A stretch of DNA of 64,000 nt from CALFCE01 sp964411665 (GCA_964411665.1 CAYPMR010000003.1:53067-117066); one strand, 5' to 3'; shown: positions 33,545 to 42,430, counted from the first letter of the stretch. The notes: a model not told the origin generated them from the sequence alone. A program made the numbers and translations.

Positions 33545-35401
33545 TTACGCAGGCAGATTAAACTTCTGCCGTGTTTCGCTGGTTAGTTCGCCGTTACTTG
33601 TCCAGCCGCGAATTTCGTAATACTCAGGTAGCATTTTATCCAACTCACAAACTCTTTCCTTTGCGGGCCCCGAATTGCCGCCTTCGGTCAAAAGACGTTT
33701 CGGTAGAGTATCTGCGCTGCCATCAATGCCAGCTTTCATGTTGTAGTCACGTTCCATATTCCAGATACGTTCGCCCACTTCCAGCATACGATCAGGTGAC
33801 CAGTCGCCTTCGCAGGCAGCATCAACTTGTGGCGCGATATCATCAAGTGTCCAGGCAAACGTTGTAAACACACACAAGCCAGCAGAATCAACTGCAGCAG
33901 TAGCGTCCTGGAAAGCTTTGACCAAACCTGGCTTGCCTTCGGAATGCAGTGGATCAGTTTTTTCCGGTATGCCGAGGATTTCAGATGCAACCGTGTAACC
34001 ACGCAAGTGACAAGCACCACGATTGGAGGTTGCATAGGCGAGACCCATGCCCTGAATACCACGAGGATCGTAAGCTGGAAATTCCTGACCCTTGACTGTC
34101 ATGGAAAGTTCCGGATGACCATACTTCTCACACAGGCGCTGTGCGCCCATGCCGAGGTCTTTGCCGAAGCCTTCGCCTTTGGCAACTTTCTCAGCAGCCC
34201 AACACAACGCTTCAGCAGAACCGAATTTAAGTTCCATGCCACCGGTCTGTGCATCGGTTATTGCGCCCATCTCGTACATTTCCATCGCAGCTGCAACGGT
34301 CGAACCGAAAGAGATTGGGTCCATGCCATCTTCGTTGCACAAGAAGTTACAGTAGGTCAGAGCATCAATATCATCCACACCTGTATCCGGACCTAATGCC
34401 CATGCAGCCTCGTATTCCAGCCCACCTGAATTAATCCAGTATTCGGGCTTGTCCTTAACCGAGAAATGCGTGCGATCAATAGTTGAGATACGGCCACAGG
34501 CGATGGTGCAGGAAAAACACGCGCCATTAGTGGTTAGATTCGTTTTGCCATCGGATTTACGTGGCTCGTGCATCGCTTCACCGGATACGTTTGACGCACC
34601 TTCGAACTGCACTTCACGCATGTTACGCGTTGGCAGTGCACCCACTTCGTTAATGACATTCATCAACACCTGGGTACCATAAGTTGGCAAGCCTTGTCCT
34701 GTAACAGCATTTTCTGCCAGTACACTTTTGCCTGCTTTGACAGTCTCTTTAAAACGTTGCGGGTCATTGATATTTCCCACGCCAAGTGTACCCCTGACAG
34801 CAACAGCCTTTAAATTCTTGGAGGCCATGACCGTACCGACACCGGAACGACCAGCTGCACGATGCAAGTCGTTAACAACGGCTGCATACAGACAGCCTTC
34901 TTCGGCAGAGCGCCCGACCATCGCCATGCGAGTTTGAGGATCCTGCACTTTGGCATGCAACATTTTGTCTGCTTCCCATACCGATTTACCCCACAAGTCA
35001 TCAGCAGGGTGCAGATGTGCGTCACCATCGAGGATGTGCAAGTAAACAGGAGAAGCTGCTTTACCTTCAAAGATAATCATGTCCCAGCCGGCCATTTTTA
35101 GCTCAGCACCAAAGAAGCCACCCGAATTTGAACAGGCTACTGTATTGGTTAATGGGCTTTTGCAAACCACCGAATAACGTCCGGCGGTCGATGCATTGGT
35201 ACCGGTTAACGGACCGGTTGTCATGATGAACTTGTTATCCGGTCCGAGTGGATCGCACTTAGGATCGGTTTCCGCCACCAGATAACGTGTTGCCAGACCA
35301 CGCTGGCCGAGATAGTCATTCGCCCATTCCATATTGAGCGCTTCAGAAGTACAGGTACCTGCGCTTAGATTGACACGCAGCAGTTTTCTTGTCCAAGCCA
35401 T
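33545..35401 (-). CDS. tungsten-type aldehyde:ferredoxin oxidoreductase catalytic subunit
   Basis: Protein of 618 residues, full length for the AOR family. It oxidises aldehydes to acids using a bis-pterin tungsten (rarely molybdenum) centre. The 4Fe-4S ligands are Cys295, Cys298, Cys302 (CFSCTIAC) and Cys510 (AGLCVFTT), spaced like Cys288/291/295/494 of Pyrococcus AOR. N-terminal GPLTGTNAST-type and GGFFGAELKMAG segments and the pterin-binding DPRGIQGMGLAYATSNRGACHLRG are present. A ferredoxin gene lies 11 bases upstream and a flavoprotein downstream, the AorA-AorB-AorC arrangement of bacterial aerobic AORs. No signal peptide, so cytoplasmic. Confidence 0.92.
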   Translation of the reverse strand: MAWTRKLLRVNLSAGTCTSEALNMEWANDYLGQRGLATRYLVAETDPKCDPLGPDNKFIMTTGPLTGTNASTAGRYSVVCKSPLTNTVACSNSGGFFGAELKMAGWDMIIFEGKAASPVYLHILDGDAHLHPADDLWGKSVWEADKMLHAKVQDPQTRMAMVGRSAEEGCLYAAVVNDLHRAAGRSGVGTVMASKNLKAVAVRGTLGVGNINDPQRFKETVKAGKSVLAENAVTGQGLPTYGTQVLMNVINEVGALPTRNMREVQFEGASNVSGEAMHEPRKSDGKTNLTTNGACFSCTIACGRISTIDRTHFSVKDKPEYWINSGGLEYEAAWALGPDTGVDDIDALTYCNFLCNEDGMDPISFGSTVAAAMEMYEMGAITDAQTGGMELKFGSAEALCWAAEKVAKGEGFGKDLGMGAQRLCEKYGHPELSMTVKGQEFPAYDPRGIQGMGLAYATSNRGACHLRGYTVASEILGIPEKTDPLHSEGKPGLVKAFQDATAAVDSAGLCVFTTFAWTLDDIAPQVDAACEGDWSPDRMLEVGERIWNMERDYNMKAGIDGSADTLPKRLLTEGGNSGPAKERVCELDKMLPEYYEIRGWTSNGELTSETRQKFNLPA

Positions 35402-35412
35402 GAGAGTGTCTC

Positions 35413-35883
35413 CTACGCGCCAGCGTTATCTGTTTTAGCCGCCCATGCTCGCATCTTGTCGAGGCCAGTTGCATCAGCGTCTATGTAAGTGATTGCACCA
35501 GTCGGGCAGGATTCGGCACATTGCGGATCGCCGCCACACAGGTTGCATTTAACGACCTTGCCGGTCGAGGAGTTGTAATTGACCGTGCCGAACGGGCAGG
35601 CAATTGTACAGACCTTACAGCCAACACAAACATCTTCATTGATGTCTTTGGATCCGTTGGCAGGGTTCAGCGTGATCGCATCTACCGGGCAGGCTTGCAT
35701 ACACCAGGCTTCATCGCACTGTGTGCATGTGTAGGGGACGTAGCGCCCTTCATCGTGAAAGCTGAAAACCTTGATCCGCGATTTGGCAGGATTGAAAATC
35801 CCCTCTTGCTCCATCGAACAGGCTGTTTCACATTGCAGACATCCGGTACATTTACCGGGGTCTATGTGTAGCGACTTCTGCAT
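35413..35883 (-). CDS. four-cluster 4Fe-4S electron-transfer subunit, AorA-like
   Basis: Protein of 156 residues with 16 Cys arranged as four 4Fe-4S sites: Cys12/15/18/22, 53/56/61/65, 86/89/92/96 and 113/116/122/126. This pattern is shared with HycB/DmsB-type wire subunits. In AOR operons of this type it carries electrons between AOR and the flavoprotein or forms filaments with AOR (known for Aromatoleum). It is the first gene of the operon; GGAGGAGA precedes the ATG. Confidence 0.9.
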   Translation of the reverse strand: MQKSLHIDPGKCTGCLQCETACSMEQEGIFNPAKSRIKVFSFHDEGRYVPYTCTQCDEAWCMQACPVDAITLNPANGSKDINEDVCVGCKVCTIACPFGTVNYNSSTGKVVKCNLCGGDPQCAESCPTGAITYIDADATGLDKMRAWAAKTDNAGA

Positions 35884-36316
35884 TAGGTCTCCTCCAAGGA
35901 TCGGTTCGGTGTAATTTTTAGTATCAGGTGGATGTACTTAATAAATAGCACTAGCACTAGTGTAGCTATTGCCGAGTACTGTTTGCAATAGTCTGTATTC
36001 GCGTTAAATGGGTTTCCAGCCGGGAAAAACCATTAAATCAGTCCGCGCCGCTAGAAACAGGGCCTTCACCCGGCCCAACAGGCCGTCAAAAACGGGGAGC
36101 CACAGGTAAATTAACCCTATTCAGCGTATCCGTGCTCAAAAACCTCTATGTACACACGTGAAGGCCGTACTCCTTATTAAACATATTATTATATTGTTAA
36201 ATTCGCGTATGCGCCGGAAGCCATCTAATAGCCGTGCCGGTCTTTCGCCAATTGACAGGGGGTCCTTATCTGATATTGTCTCAGCAACTCCACGGCAACA
36301 GCGGTAGCCAGGCTCG
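35884..36316 (-). other. hairpin-rich leader between AOR operon and GFA gene
   Basis: This 433-base divergent region holds a dyad AATAGC-N15-GCTATT (35944-35970) around CACTAGTG, about 65 bases before the ferredoxin start. It also has a stem AATGG/CCATT with inner TTTCC/GGAAA (36007-36034) and a GGGCC/GGCCC stem (36060-36076). Such a leader could be regulatory for the AOR operon. I looked for the molybdenum/tungsten cofactor riboswitch and could not match its core, so no class is claimed. Confidence 0.35.
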
Positions 36317-37171
36317 ATGAACTCAGGTAAATGTCTCTGTGGCGAGGTGCAATGGCAGATTACAGCCGAGCCCTTTGCCATGTACAACTGTCATTGCAGA
36401 ATGTGCCAGAAGGTTCATGGCGCTGCATTCGGCACCTATGCATTTGTACAAGACGATCAGTTTCAATGGACGACAGACACAGAGTCTGTAGTTGGATATA
36501 ACTCTTCGGATGTATTGGTACGCAACTCCTGCAAAACCTGTGGATCAGTCGTGCCCTTTGAAAGTCAAAAGGCTGATCAATGGGTTGTGCCTGCGGGATG
36601 CCATGACACTATGCGCACACCTGATCACAACATCTTTATGCCCGACAGTGCACCATGGCATACAGTCAGTGGTGATTTACCCGAGTGCGAATTCTATCCG
36701 GACGATTCAGGTCGTAAGCCGGTTGACGGACTGCCGGATCTCGGTAAAACCACCTTGCCCGAAAAACCAATGCAAGGCAGCTGCCTGTGTGGAAAAATTA
36801 AGTTTCGGGTAACAGAGCCGTTAAAGCTTGCGCGTAACTGTCATTGCTCACGGTGTCGACAAGGTCGTTCAACAGCACATGCCTGTAACGGTTTTGTTTC
36901 TTACGATGGTATTGAATTTTTAGCAGGCGAGGAGCATCTCCAAAACTACAAAGTTCCGGACGCACAATTTTTCACACAAGTTTTTTGCAAGAACTGCAGC
37001 TCGCTCATGCCGCGTAAGGATTCAGAGCGCGGTATCAGCATCATACCGATGGGCTCACTCGACAATGACCCCGGGATAAAAACCAGTGATCATATTTGGG
37101 TGAGCGATAAATCCAGCTGGCATAACATCACAGATGGCTTGCCGCAGCATGAGGAAGGGCCACCTGCTTGA
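36317..37171 (+). CDS. tandem GFA/CENP-V-type zinc protein
   Basis: Protein of 284 residues made of two GFA domains in tandem (residues about 1-120 and 150-275). Each has the Zn ligands CxCG...NCHCxxC...CxxC: CLCGEVQW, YNCHCRMCQ and SCKTCGS in the first, and CLCGKIKF, RNCHCSRCRQ and FCKNCSS in the second. The family includes glutathione-dependent formaldehyde-activating enzyme, but most members have other or unknown roles. The usual single-domain length is about 140 residues, so the duplication is notable. Divergent from the AOR operon. Confidence 0.88.
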   Translation: MNSGKCLCGEVQWQITAEPFAMYNCHCRMCQKVHGAAFGTYAFVQDDQFQWTTDTESVVGYNSSDVLVRNSCKTCGSVVPFESQKADQWVVPAGCHDTMRTPDHNIFMPDSAPWHTVSGDLPECEFYPDDSGRKPVDGLPDLGKTTLPEKPMQGSCLCGKIKFRVTEPLKLARNCHCSRCRQGRSTAHACNGFVSYDGIEFLAGEEHLQNYKVPDAQFFTQVFCKNCSSLMPRKDSERGISIIPMGSLDNDPGIKTSDHIWVSDKSSWHNITDGLPQHEEGPPA

Positions 37172-37234
37172 TCACCGATTACTCAGCCCCATCCAACAAT
37201 ACCTAACAACACTTAATAAAGGACACCACCTCTT

Positions 37235-37651
37235 ATGGCAGCAGGCGATAAATCAGTCGACGGCGCGCGCATATCAATCGAAAGTGCTCACTCAGTCTCC
37301 GAAACCATAGATCGTCTTGAAGCAGTACTGAAGGAAAAAGGCATGGGCATATTCGGACGTGTGGATCACGCCGCTAATGCAAAAAAAGTAGAGCTTGAGA
37401 TGCCTGAGACACAAGTATTGATTTTCGGCAACCCGAAACTTGGAACGAGATTAATGCAAGCGGCCCCAAGTATCGCAATTGATCTACCACTTAAAATGAT
37501 GGCGACAGAAAACAGTGATGGCACAGTGAGCCTAAGCTGGATAGACCCTGCTCATTTGAAATCAATTCATGCTGTTAGCGGATGTGATGACGTATTTGAG
37601 ACTATCAGTGGTGCGTTGATGAATATTGCTGGCGGAGTTACTGCTGGTTGA
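37235..37651 (+). CDS. DUF302 family protein
   Basis: Protein of 138 residues. The segments SVSETIDRLEAVLKEKGMGIFGRVDHAANA, VLIFGNPKLGTRLMQAAPSIAIDLPLKMMA and LSWIDPAHL match the DUF302 pattern (key residues xxxLxxxxKxxGxxVfxxxDHxxxA and FGNPxxGT). Function is unknown, although DUF302 proteins are often found near redox and sulfur genes. No signal peptide. GGA lies upstream of the ATG. It follows the GFA gene by 63 bases. Confidence 0.88.
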   Translation: MAAGDKSVDGARISIESAHSVSETIDRLEAVLKEKGMGIFGRVDHAANAKKVELEMPETQVLIFGNPKLGTRLMQAAPSIAIDLPLKMMATENSDGTVSLSWIDPAHLKSIHAVSGCDDVFETISGALMNIAGGVTAG

Positions 37652-37777
37652 ACGCCCGGTTCTGCTGCCAGAGCATGAACTATGCATGGCGACACACCTT
37701 CTGGAGAGCCGTGTCAGCTACCTCTCCGGTGACCAACAGGAAATTGGTCGTGTTAATACCTTCACGCAACACGCTTA

Positions 37778-37817
37778 TTTTAGGGGCAATATTGGTTAGG
37801 GTCGATATTGCCTAAAA
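37778..37817. terminator. hairpin between convergent DUF302 and PilY1-like genes
   Basis: Arms TTTTAGG(GG)CAATAT and ATATTGCCTAAAA pair over 13 bases with a GG bulge and a 12-base loop. T/A-rich outer arms supply a T run in both orientations, so it can end transcripts from either side. The 278-base gap 37652-37929 shows nothing else. Confidence 0.65.
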
Positions 37818-37929
37818 AAGTATTTCAGACAATATCGTTGCCCATCAACAGCAAGGGTAAAAAGCCATCTGATTGCCCCAAAATATCATCACCACGGATA
37901 ATTCAGCAAAACGTTTGCGAAAAAAGGAA

Positions 37930-40900
37930 TTACTTTGTGTACCACATCGACTTCTTTAGCACTGGTTCGATGGATACAACATCTTCTTTACCGACGAACA
38001 ACTGAGCAGTGGTTGAATCTTTGTTAAATACCAGTTGTGGCTGACTGGCAATACCTTGAGCGCTAATATCCCTGAATCTTGAGTTAGAGAGATTATTTGT
38101 TGCTGCTGAACTCTCATCCACAATAGTATTGGCGGGACCTGCATCTGCAAATCTCACTGCCATCAACCGATTAACTGTTGCCAGACCAGTAGCACAAGCA
38201 CCTGCTTCCTCACTGGATTCCGCGCTCGGGGTAAAAGTTGTGGCAAATACAGTGTTGTCCAGAGTCAGTGTTTCACTAAGAATTTTCTCGCCAGAGTTCA
38301 ACTTGATAAACCAGCCAGATTTTTCATCAAGCTCATCTTGCGCATTTGCAACTATTGATGGATTGCTGGATTGTAAATCGGCAGCTGTCGCATTGTAGAG
38401 ATCGCTAACGACTAATGTTTCAACTGGATCGTCCGTTCCGAACTCATCATCTATAAGGTATAGCACGCCCTGTGAAACATCCGCAATGGGGTTGTCTCGG
38501 TTACCCGAGCCAATGACAAGTGTAAAGAACCTGCCTTGTTCTCCACCGAACTGAAGCGACACACTGGGTGGATAAAAGAATGGTTGGTACCCGTTGGCCG
38601 ATACATCAACCAAAGGAGCCACGCGAAACTCACTGGATCTGGTGACATCATTAAAATCTACTCGCCATATCTGTCCTCCGAGATCTCCAGCATAGATTCG
38701 ATCTGCCAATCCATCATTATCCGAATCAATTACTCGTAGATCGGCTGGAAACGCATAATTCATTCTAGGATGAGTTGCCTCCCAGATTAGAGAACCGCTG
38801 GTATCAACCATAAATATTGCATTACCATTTGATGGTGTAGCAACGTGAAGATCGTCGTTTGTATCATCATAACCACCACCGAAGGCCAGTACTTTTCTGC
38901 TTTCGGAACCAAATTTTACCGACAAAAGCGATGGTCTTGACCAGGATTGAGCCAGGTTCTTGAAATCACCCTGGCCACCACTTATTTGCCATATCAAGCG
39001 CGGAGACTCTGGATTGGTAACATCCATTGCATAATAATTACTGCCACCCCTCCTCATACCGAAAATCAGAACAAGCTTGTCAGTGCCGTTTACTATTCCG
39101 TCGCCGTTTTGATCGGTATGCCAAGGTACGATGTTTCCATCCAGTCCGTATAGATGTTCACCTGTGAAACCGCCATGAATCAAATATTTAACGTTTGACA
39201 ATAACTCCTGTGGCATGAACGCGAATATTTCACCACCGCCTGCTGTATTGTTGTACTCACCAGGGCCAGGCTCAGTTGCATCGATCGCATGCAGAAAACC
39301 TTGATTGGTAGCCGTGTATAAAACACGTTGTCCACCGTCGTAATCTGCGATCACTATATCACTATGAAGCGGATCTCCCATCGGCAACTCTCTCAAGTCC
39401 TTCAGCAATTCCCTGTGATTCAAACCTGTGCCGAACAATGCGCTATTCAACCTGCGATTTTCTTTAGAAAGAGAATAATTACTATTGGCTGAAAGAACCG
39501 CTCCGGAGCCCGGTATTGCATCAGGCTCACCAATATATGTGTAGAGCGTGCGGGAGTCAGCGTCGAGATTCTCTGATGCACCACCGGCTGTCACATCAAT
39601 ACCATCTACATCACTCGACCAAAAACTGCGGGCAGTTTCTGAAAAAAGGAGTGAGCCTGAATCACGATTAGTTGCGGCATTCCCAGTAACATCTTTTATA
39701 CCCTCACTATCCATAAAATATCCTTTTAAATTACCTCTCCATACAGGGTTTCCACTTGGAGCTATCAGAGGGATGTACATCCGATCATCATGTGACGCGT
39801 TGAGGCGATCTATACCGATAGAAAACTGACTTATATTATCCACCGGGCTTGAGATATTTTCGAACAGGTTTTCAAGCGCACTAATAAGTTCATCAGAGGT
39901 CCTGGAGTTGAAAAATTCTCCACCACCTGCTCTTGCGAGAGATTCAAGATAATCCCTTCCCCAACCTTTTACACCAAACGCCACGGTGTGCGTGGTTATG
40001 TTACTCCCGGGTATCGATGGATTCATATCGTTGTTTTGCAAATAAGACAACAGCTCCGGCCCACAAATTCCGGCGCTCGCTTTTGGGTCTCCTAGGGAAA
40101 TCGACAAATCGGCACAGTCGGCAGCACGTAAGCCAGTAATGTCTTCAAAGCCTTCTTGATTTCCTTGATTAAACGGATTTCCATCGGAAATGAAAATAAT
40201 ATTATTTGTTTCACATTGATTTTTTATAGGAGAAACGTAGTCAGCTCCAGACCAGCGATCAGAATGTGTGTATTCACATACTCGTCTGGTTGAACCATCA
40301 AGTGTCGTCATCCGTTTACAATTTCTGATAGGAAGATCATGACAAAACCTTGTTCCCAGATTACTTCCAAATAACCTGCAATTGCCGACCGATCCAGGTG
40401 CCGCACCAACTTGATAAGCATTCATGGGTTCGTAGGTTGATGGATGAGCTGCAGCCTTATCACCTCCACGGTGAGAGGTAGCAGCAGGGTCCCAAACATT
40501 GGGCTTGAACAAAAGTACGTTGCGTACATCAACACCACCCTGTTGCACCGGCCCTCCTCTAAAATATTGTGCCGCCTCTATGAGAGCAGGAACACTCGCT
40601 GTTCCGAATTCCAAGGGTGTATTATCGACAATACCTTCAACAATATCCTGACCCGTTATCGAGGAGTCTGATATATCTGGATCAACCAAACCAGCTGGAG
40701 CACTCAGATCCGATATGGGCCAGTGTATGCCACCTGCTACATTTGCAAACAGGGAGCCAAGACCAATATTCACATCAGATGCATATGTGTCTACGACCCG
40801 TTTAACAGCCGTCCTCAGCGAATCAATCTTAACAGCTCCTGCAAGCTTGCCCCTCATACTATCGGAGTAGTCAAGCACGAGTAGAATATTGGACTTGCTA

Positions 40901-41007
40901 CGCAGGGTAGTTATCGCGCTGACGTCATCTGCAAATGAATTCAATGATACGAAAATCAGTACAATAAACCCGACACAAGAGAATCGCATCTTTACAGTTC
41001 CAAGCAT
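37930..41007 (-). CDS. PilC/PilY1-like type IV pilus tip protein
   Basis: Large exported protein of 1025 residues. A signal peptide (cleavage near SLNSFA) starts at Met1 or Met7. The VWA domain has the MIDAS DYSDS (Asp46, Ser48, Ser50), and the C-terminal half is a PQQ-type beta-propeller with Ca-binding loops DQNGDGIVNGTD and DSDNDGLADR, as in PilY1. Such proteins prime pilus assembly and act as calcium-dependent adhesins. The usual partners fimU/pilV/pilW/pilX/pilE are absent nearby, so this is an orphan copy. Three or four Cys in the middle part (CRLFGSNLGTRFCHDLPIRNCKR, key Cys) may form disulfides. Confidence 0.87.
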   Translation of the reverse strand: MLGTVKMRFSCVGFIVLIFVSLNSFADDVSAITTLRSKSNILLVLDYSDSMRGKLAGAVKIDSLRTAVKRVVDTYASDVNIGLGSLFANVAGGIHWPISDLSAPAGLVDPDISDSSITGQDIVEGIVDNTPLEFGTASVPALIEAAQYFRGGPVQQGGVDVRNVLLFKPNVWDPAATSHRGGDKAAAHPSTYEPMNAYQVGAAPGSVGNCRLFGSNLGTRFCHDLPIRNCKRMTTLDGSTRRVCEYTHSDRWSGADYVSPIKNQCETNNIIFISDGNPFNQGNQEGFEDITGLRAADCADLSISLGDPKASAGICGPELLSYLQNNDMNPSIPGSNITTHTVAFGVKGWGRDYLESLARAGGGEFFNSRTSDELISALENLFENISSPVDNISQFSIGIDRLNASHDDRMYIPLIAPSGNPVWRGNLKGYFMDSEGIKDVTGNAATNRDSGSLLFSETARSFWSSDVDGIDVTAGGASENLDADSRTLYTYIGEPDAIPGSGAVLSANSNYSLSKENRRLNSALFGTGLNHRELLKDLRELPMGDPLHSDIVIADYDGGQRVLYTATNQGFLHAIDATEPGPGEYNNTAGGGEIFAFMPQELLSNVKYLIHGGFTGEHLYGLDGNIVPWHTDQNGDGIVNGTDKLVLIFGMRRGGSNYYAMDVTNPESPRLIWQISGGQGDFKNLAQSWSRPSLLSVKFGSESRKVLAFGGGYDDTNDDLHVATPSNGNAIFMVDTSGSLIWEATHPRMNYAFPADLRVIDSDNDGLADRIYAGDLGGQIWRVDFNDVTRSSEFRVAPLVDVSANGYQPFFYPPSVSLQFGGEQGRFFTLVIGSGNRDNPIADVSQGVLYLIDDEFGTDDPVETLVVSDLYNATAADLQSSNPSIVANAQDELDEKSGWFIKLNSGEKILSETLTLDNTVFATTFTPSAESSEEAGACATGLATVNRLMAVRFADAGPANTIVDESSAATNNLSNSRFRDISAQGIASQPQLVFNKDSTTAQLFVGKEDVVSIEPVLKKSMWYTK

Positions 41008-41157
41008 AAAATATACTGAAAAATAGCAAAATATATACCGCTATTTCGTATTGAATTCGACTGTATTTCGCTCCTCTATGAACAGAGTGAATTATAATAG
41101 TTATCTAAAATTCAAAGCTATGTAGGAAACAAATTGCCATGACCTATGAGGCGCAAA

Positions 41158-41240
41158 GCATAGCGACTGGTTGACAGTGACCGACAGGAACGGCAGCGAA
41201 GGGGAAAAACTGTCAACTTGCCGGCTGCAGCTGGTTATGT
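41158..41240 (-). repeat. attC-like site downstream of the DUF3024 gene
   Basis: A 9-base inverted repeat GTTGACAGT (41170-41178) and ACTGTCAAC (41209-41217) is flanked by boxes that on the minus strand read ACATAAC (R''-like) and GCTATGC (R'-like, consensus GTTRRRY). The total span is 83 bases, within the attC range. The left spacer on the minus strand is too long (16 bases), so the match is weaker than for the site at 41642-41700. Confidence 0.35.
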
Positions 41241-41275
41241 GCGGCTTCGAGCATTTGGGCGCTCTATCTTGAGCT

Positions 41276-41623
41276 TCATCCGAAAAAACAACAATATTTG
41301 TCTTCATTGACCAATTCTAGAAACTCTCCTAATGTGTCGGTTTTAGGAGTTGGCTCGTATGAATGCCATTTTAAATCTTGCCGTTGCCAGTATACCTTCC
41401 AATTTTTATTTTTCTTGATATAGGTTGCTTTGGCTATCGATAGCTCAGATTTTTCAGAAGGACTATTCCATACCGGGCGTATTTCAAATAACTCGATCGA
41501 TTGGTTTTCTATACGGTAGCCAATGTCTAATTGATCCCGTACATGCACAGGCGGTCGGCGCCATTCGAGGAACTTTTCGAGATCCTTCTCCCATTGCTTT
41601 TTTTCAAACTCACTTATTGCCAT
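41276..41623 (-). CDS. DUF3024 protein, possible integron gene cassette
   Basis: Protein of 115 residues from the ATG at 41623 (MAISEFEKK). It is rich in Lys, Glu and Trp, with WRRPPVHVRDQLDIGYRIENQSIELFEIRPVW and ATYIKKNKNWKVYWQRQDLKWHSYEP matching the DUF3024 pattern (key residues RPP, DLGYR, SVELFEIRP, WKxYW). Function is unknown. The ATG lies about 20 bases after an attC-like site and another lies after the stop, which is the layout of an integron cassette. Three internal Met or GTG codons make the start slightly uncertain; no ribosome site is obvious, as is common in cassettes. Confidence 0.8.
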   Translation of the reverse strand: MAISEFEKKQWEKDLEKFLEWRRPPVHVRDQLDIGYRIENQSIELFEIRPVWNSPSEKSELSIAKATYIKKNKNWKVYWQRQDLKWHSYEPTPKTDTLGEFLELVNEDKYCCFFG

Positions 41624-41641
41624 ATCAATCAAGATTTAAGC

Positions 41642-41700
41642 GCATAATGGCTGCTTCAGTCACAGCGCGTGTGCTGTCGAGCTGCAAGCGCTTGTTAGAA
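41642..41700 (-). repeat. attC-like recombination site upstream of the DUF3024 gene
   Basis: Read on the minus strand: R'' TTCTAAC, 4-base spacer, L'' GCTTGCAG, variable terminal structure with an ACAGC/GCTGT stem, L' CTGAAGC, 4-base spacer, R' ATTATGC. L'' has one extra base relative to L', the extrahelical base typical of attC. The total is 59 bases. The weak points are the R' box (ATT instead of GTT) and poor R''/R' pairing, so the site may be decayed. The rest of the 348-base stretch 41624-41971 shows no gene. Confidence 0.5.
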
Positions 41701-41928
41701 AGCGTTGTCTGAAATTCGACCATCAGCTTCGAAACTGCCAGATGCTTGGATGCTGTCTTACATGAAATATTGAAAGAACCTCAACACTTTTTTCATTCAA
41801 TATGCGATAGTAAATTTGACAGGGATACTTTTGAACAGACTTACATCGCACATCTTTGTGCACCAATGCCGATAATTCAGGTGATTATTATATCGAGTGT
41901 ATTGCAGAATCGATACTTTCGACAAATT

Positions 41929-41952
41929 GTTAACCCAATCGATTGAGTTAAC
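41929..41952. other. 24-base palindrome GTTAAC-C-CAATCGATTG-A-GTTAAC
   Basis: A perfect 10-base palindrome CAATCGATTG is flanked by GTTAAC on both sides, with one mismatched pair (C/A) between. It lies 20 bases downstream of the CoA-binding protein stop (minus strand). There is no T run, so it is more likely a protein-binding site or cassette-boundary feature than an intrinsic terminator. Confidence 0.5.
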
Positions 41953-41971
41953 GTACGAAAGAAGATGAAAT

Positions 41972-42430
41972 CTAGATTTTCAAATGCAATTTGGGTTTCC
42001 AAAATGGCCTGAATAATTCAATTTTAGGACAGCGGTTCATCACAACTTTAAGGCCCCCATCTTCTGCAATGCGCGCGGCATCTTCATTGAATACACCGAT
42101 TTGTCCCCACAATACTTTTGCGCCAATCTCAACAGCTTCTTCAGCGATACCCGGTAACGCCTCTGGCGGGCGAAAAACATCTACCATATCGACCTGACAA
42201 TCAATTTCAGCCAATGAATGGAACACCGGTATACCGCGTATTTCAGTGACACTTTTACGGGGATTAACAGGCAACATCTTGTAACCGGTTTCGTGCAGTA
42301 CACGTAAAACACCATAACTGAATTTGGTTTTATCCGGGCTGGCTCCCACCATGGCGATGGTTTTAACCGAGCTGAGAATGTCTTGCAGATACTCGTTGGA
42401 GTATTCTTCGTTATGATTCATGTATTCCAT
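41972..42430 (-). CDS. CoA-binding domain protein, YccU-like
   Basis: Protein of 152 residues from the ATG at 42430, one base after the ferredoxin stop; a longer frame to 42454 would overlap it. The fold is a Rossmann-like CoA-binding domain: VKTIAMVGASPDKTKFSYGVLRVLHETGYKMLPVNP (key residues GASPDxxKxSxxV), EVRGIPVFHSL-type strand, and VWGQIGVFNEDAARIAEDGGLKVVMNRCPKIE. E. coli YccU is the nearest familiar relative. The role is unknown; metabolite sensing through CoA is inferred. It is the last gene of the methanethiol-oxidase operon. Confidence 0.85.
   Translation of the reverse strand: MEYMNHNEEYSNEYLQDILSSVKTIAMVGASPDKTKFSYGVLRVLHETGYKMLPVNPRKSVTEIRGIPVFHSLAEIDCQVDMVDVFRPPEALPGIAEEAVEIGAKVLWGQIGVFNEDAARIAEDGGLKVVMNRCPKIELFRPFWKPKLHLKI

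Noticed and set aside
35884..36316. Molybdenum/tungsten cofactor riboswitch
   Set aside because: Stems are present but I could not match the conserved core; kept only as a hairpin-rich leader.
41746..41946. Plus-strand frame of 66 codons in the cassette-like region
   Set aside because: No ribosome site, no recognisable domain, ends inside the palindrome; orientation is opposite to the putative cassette.
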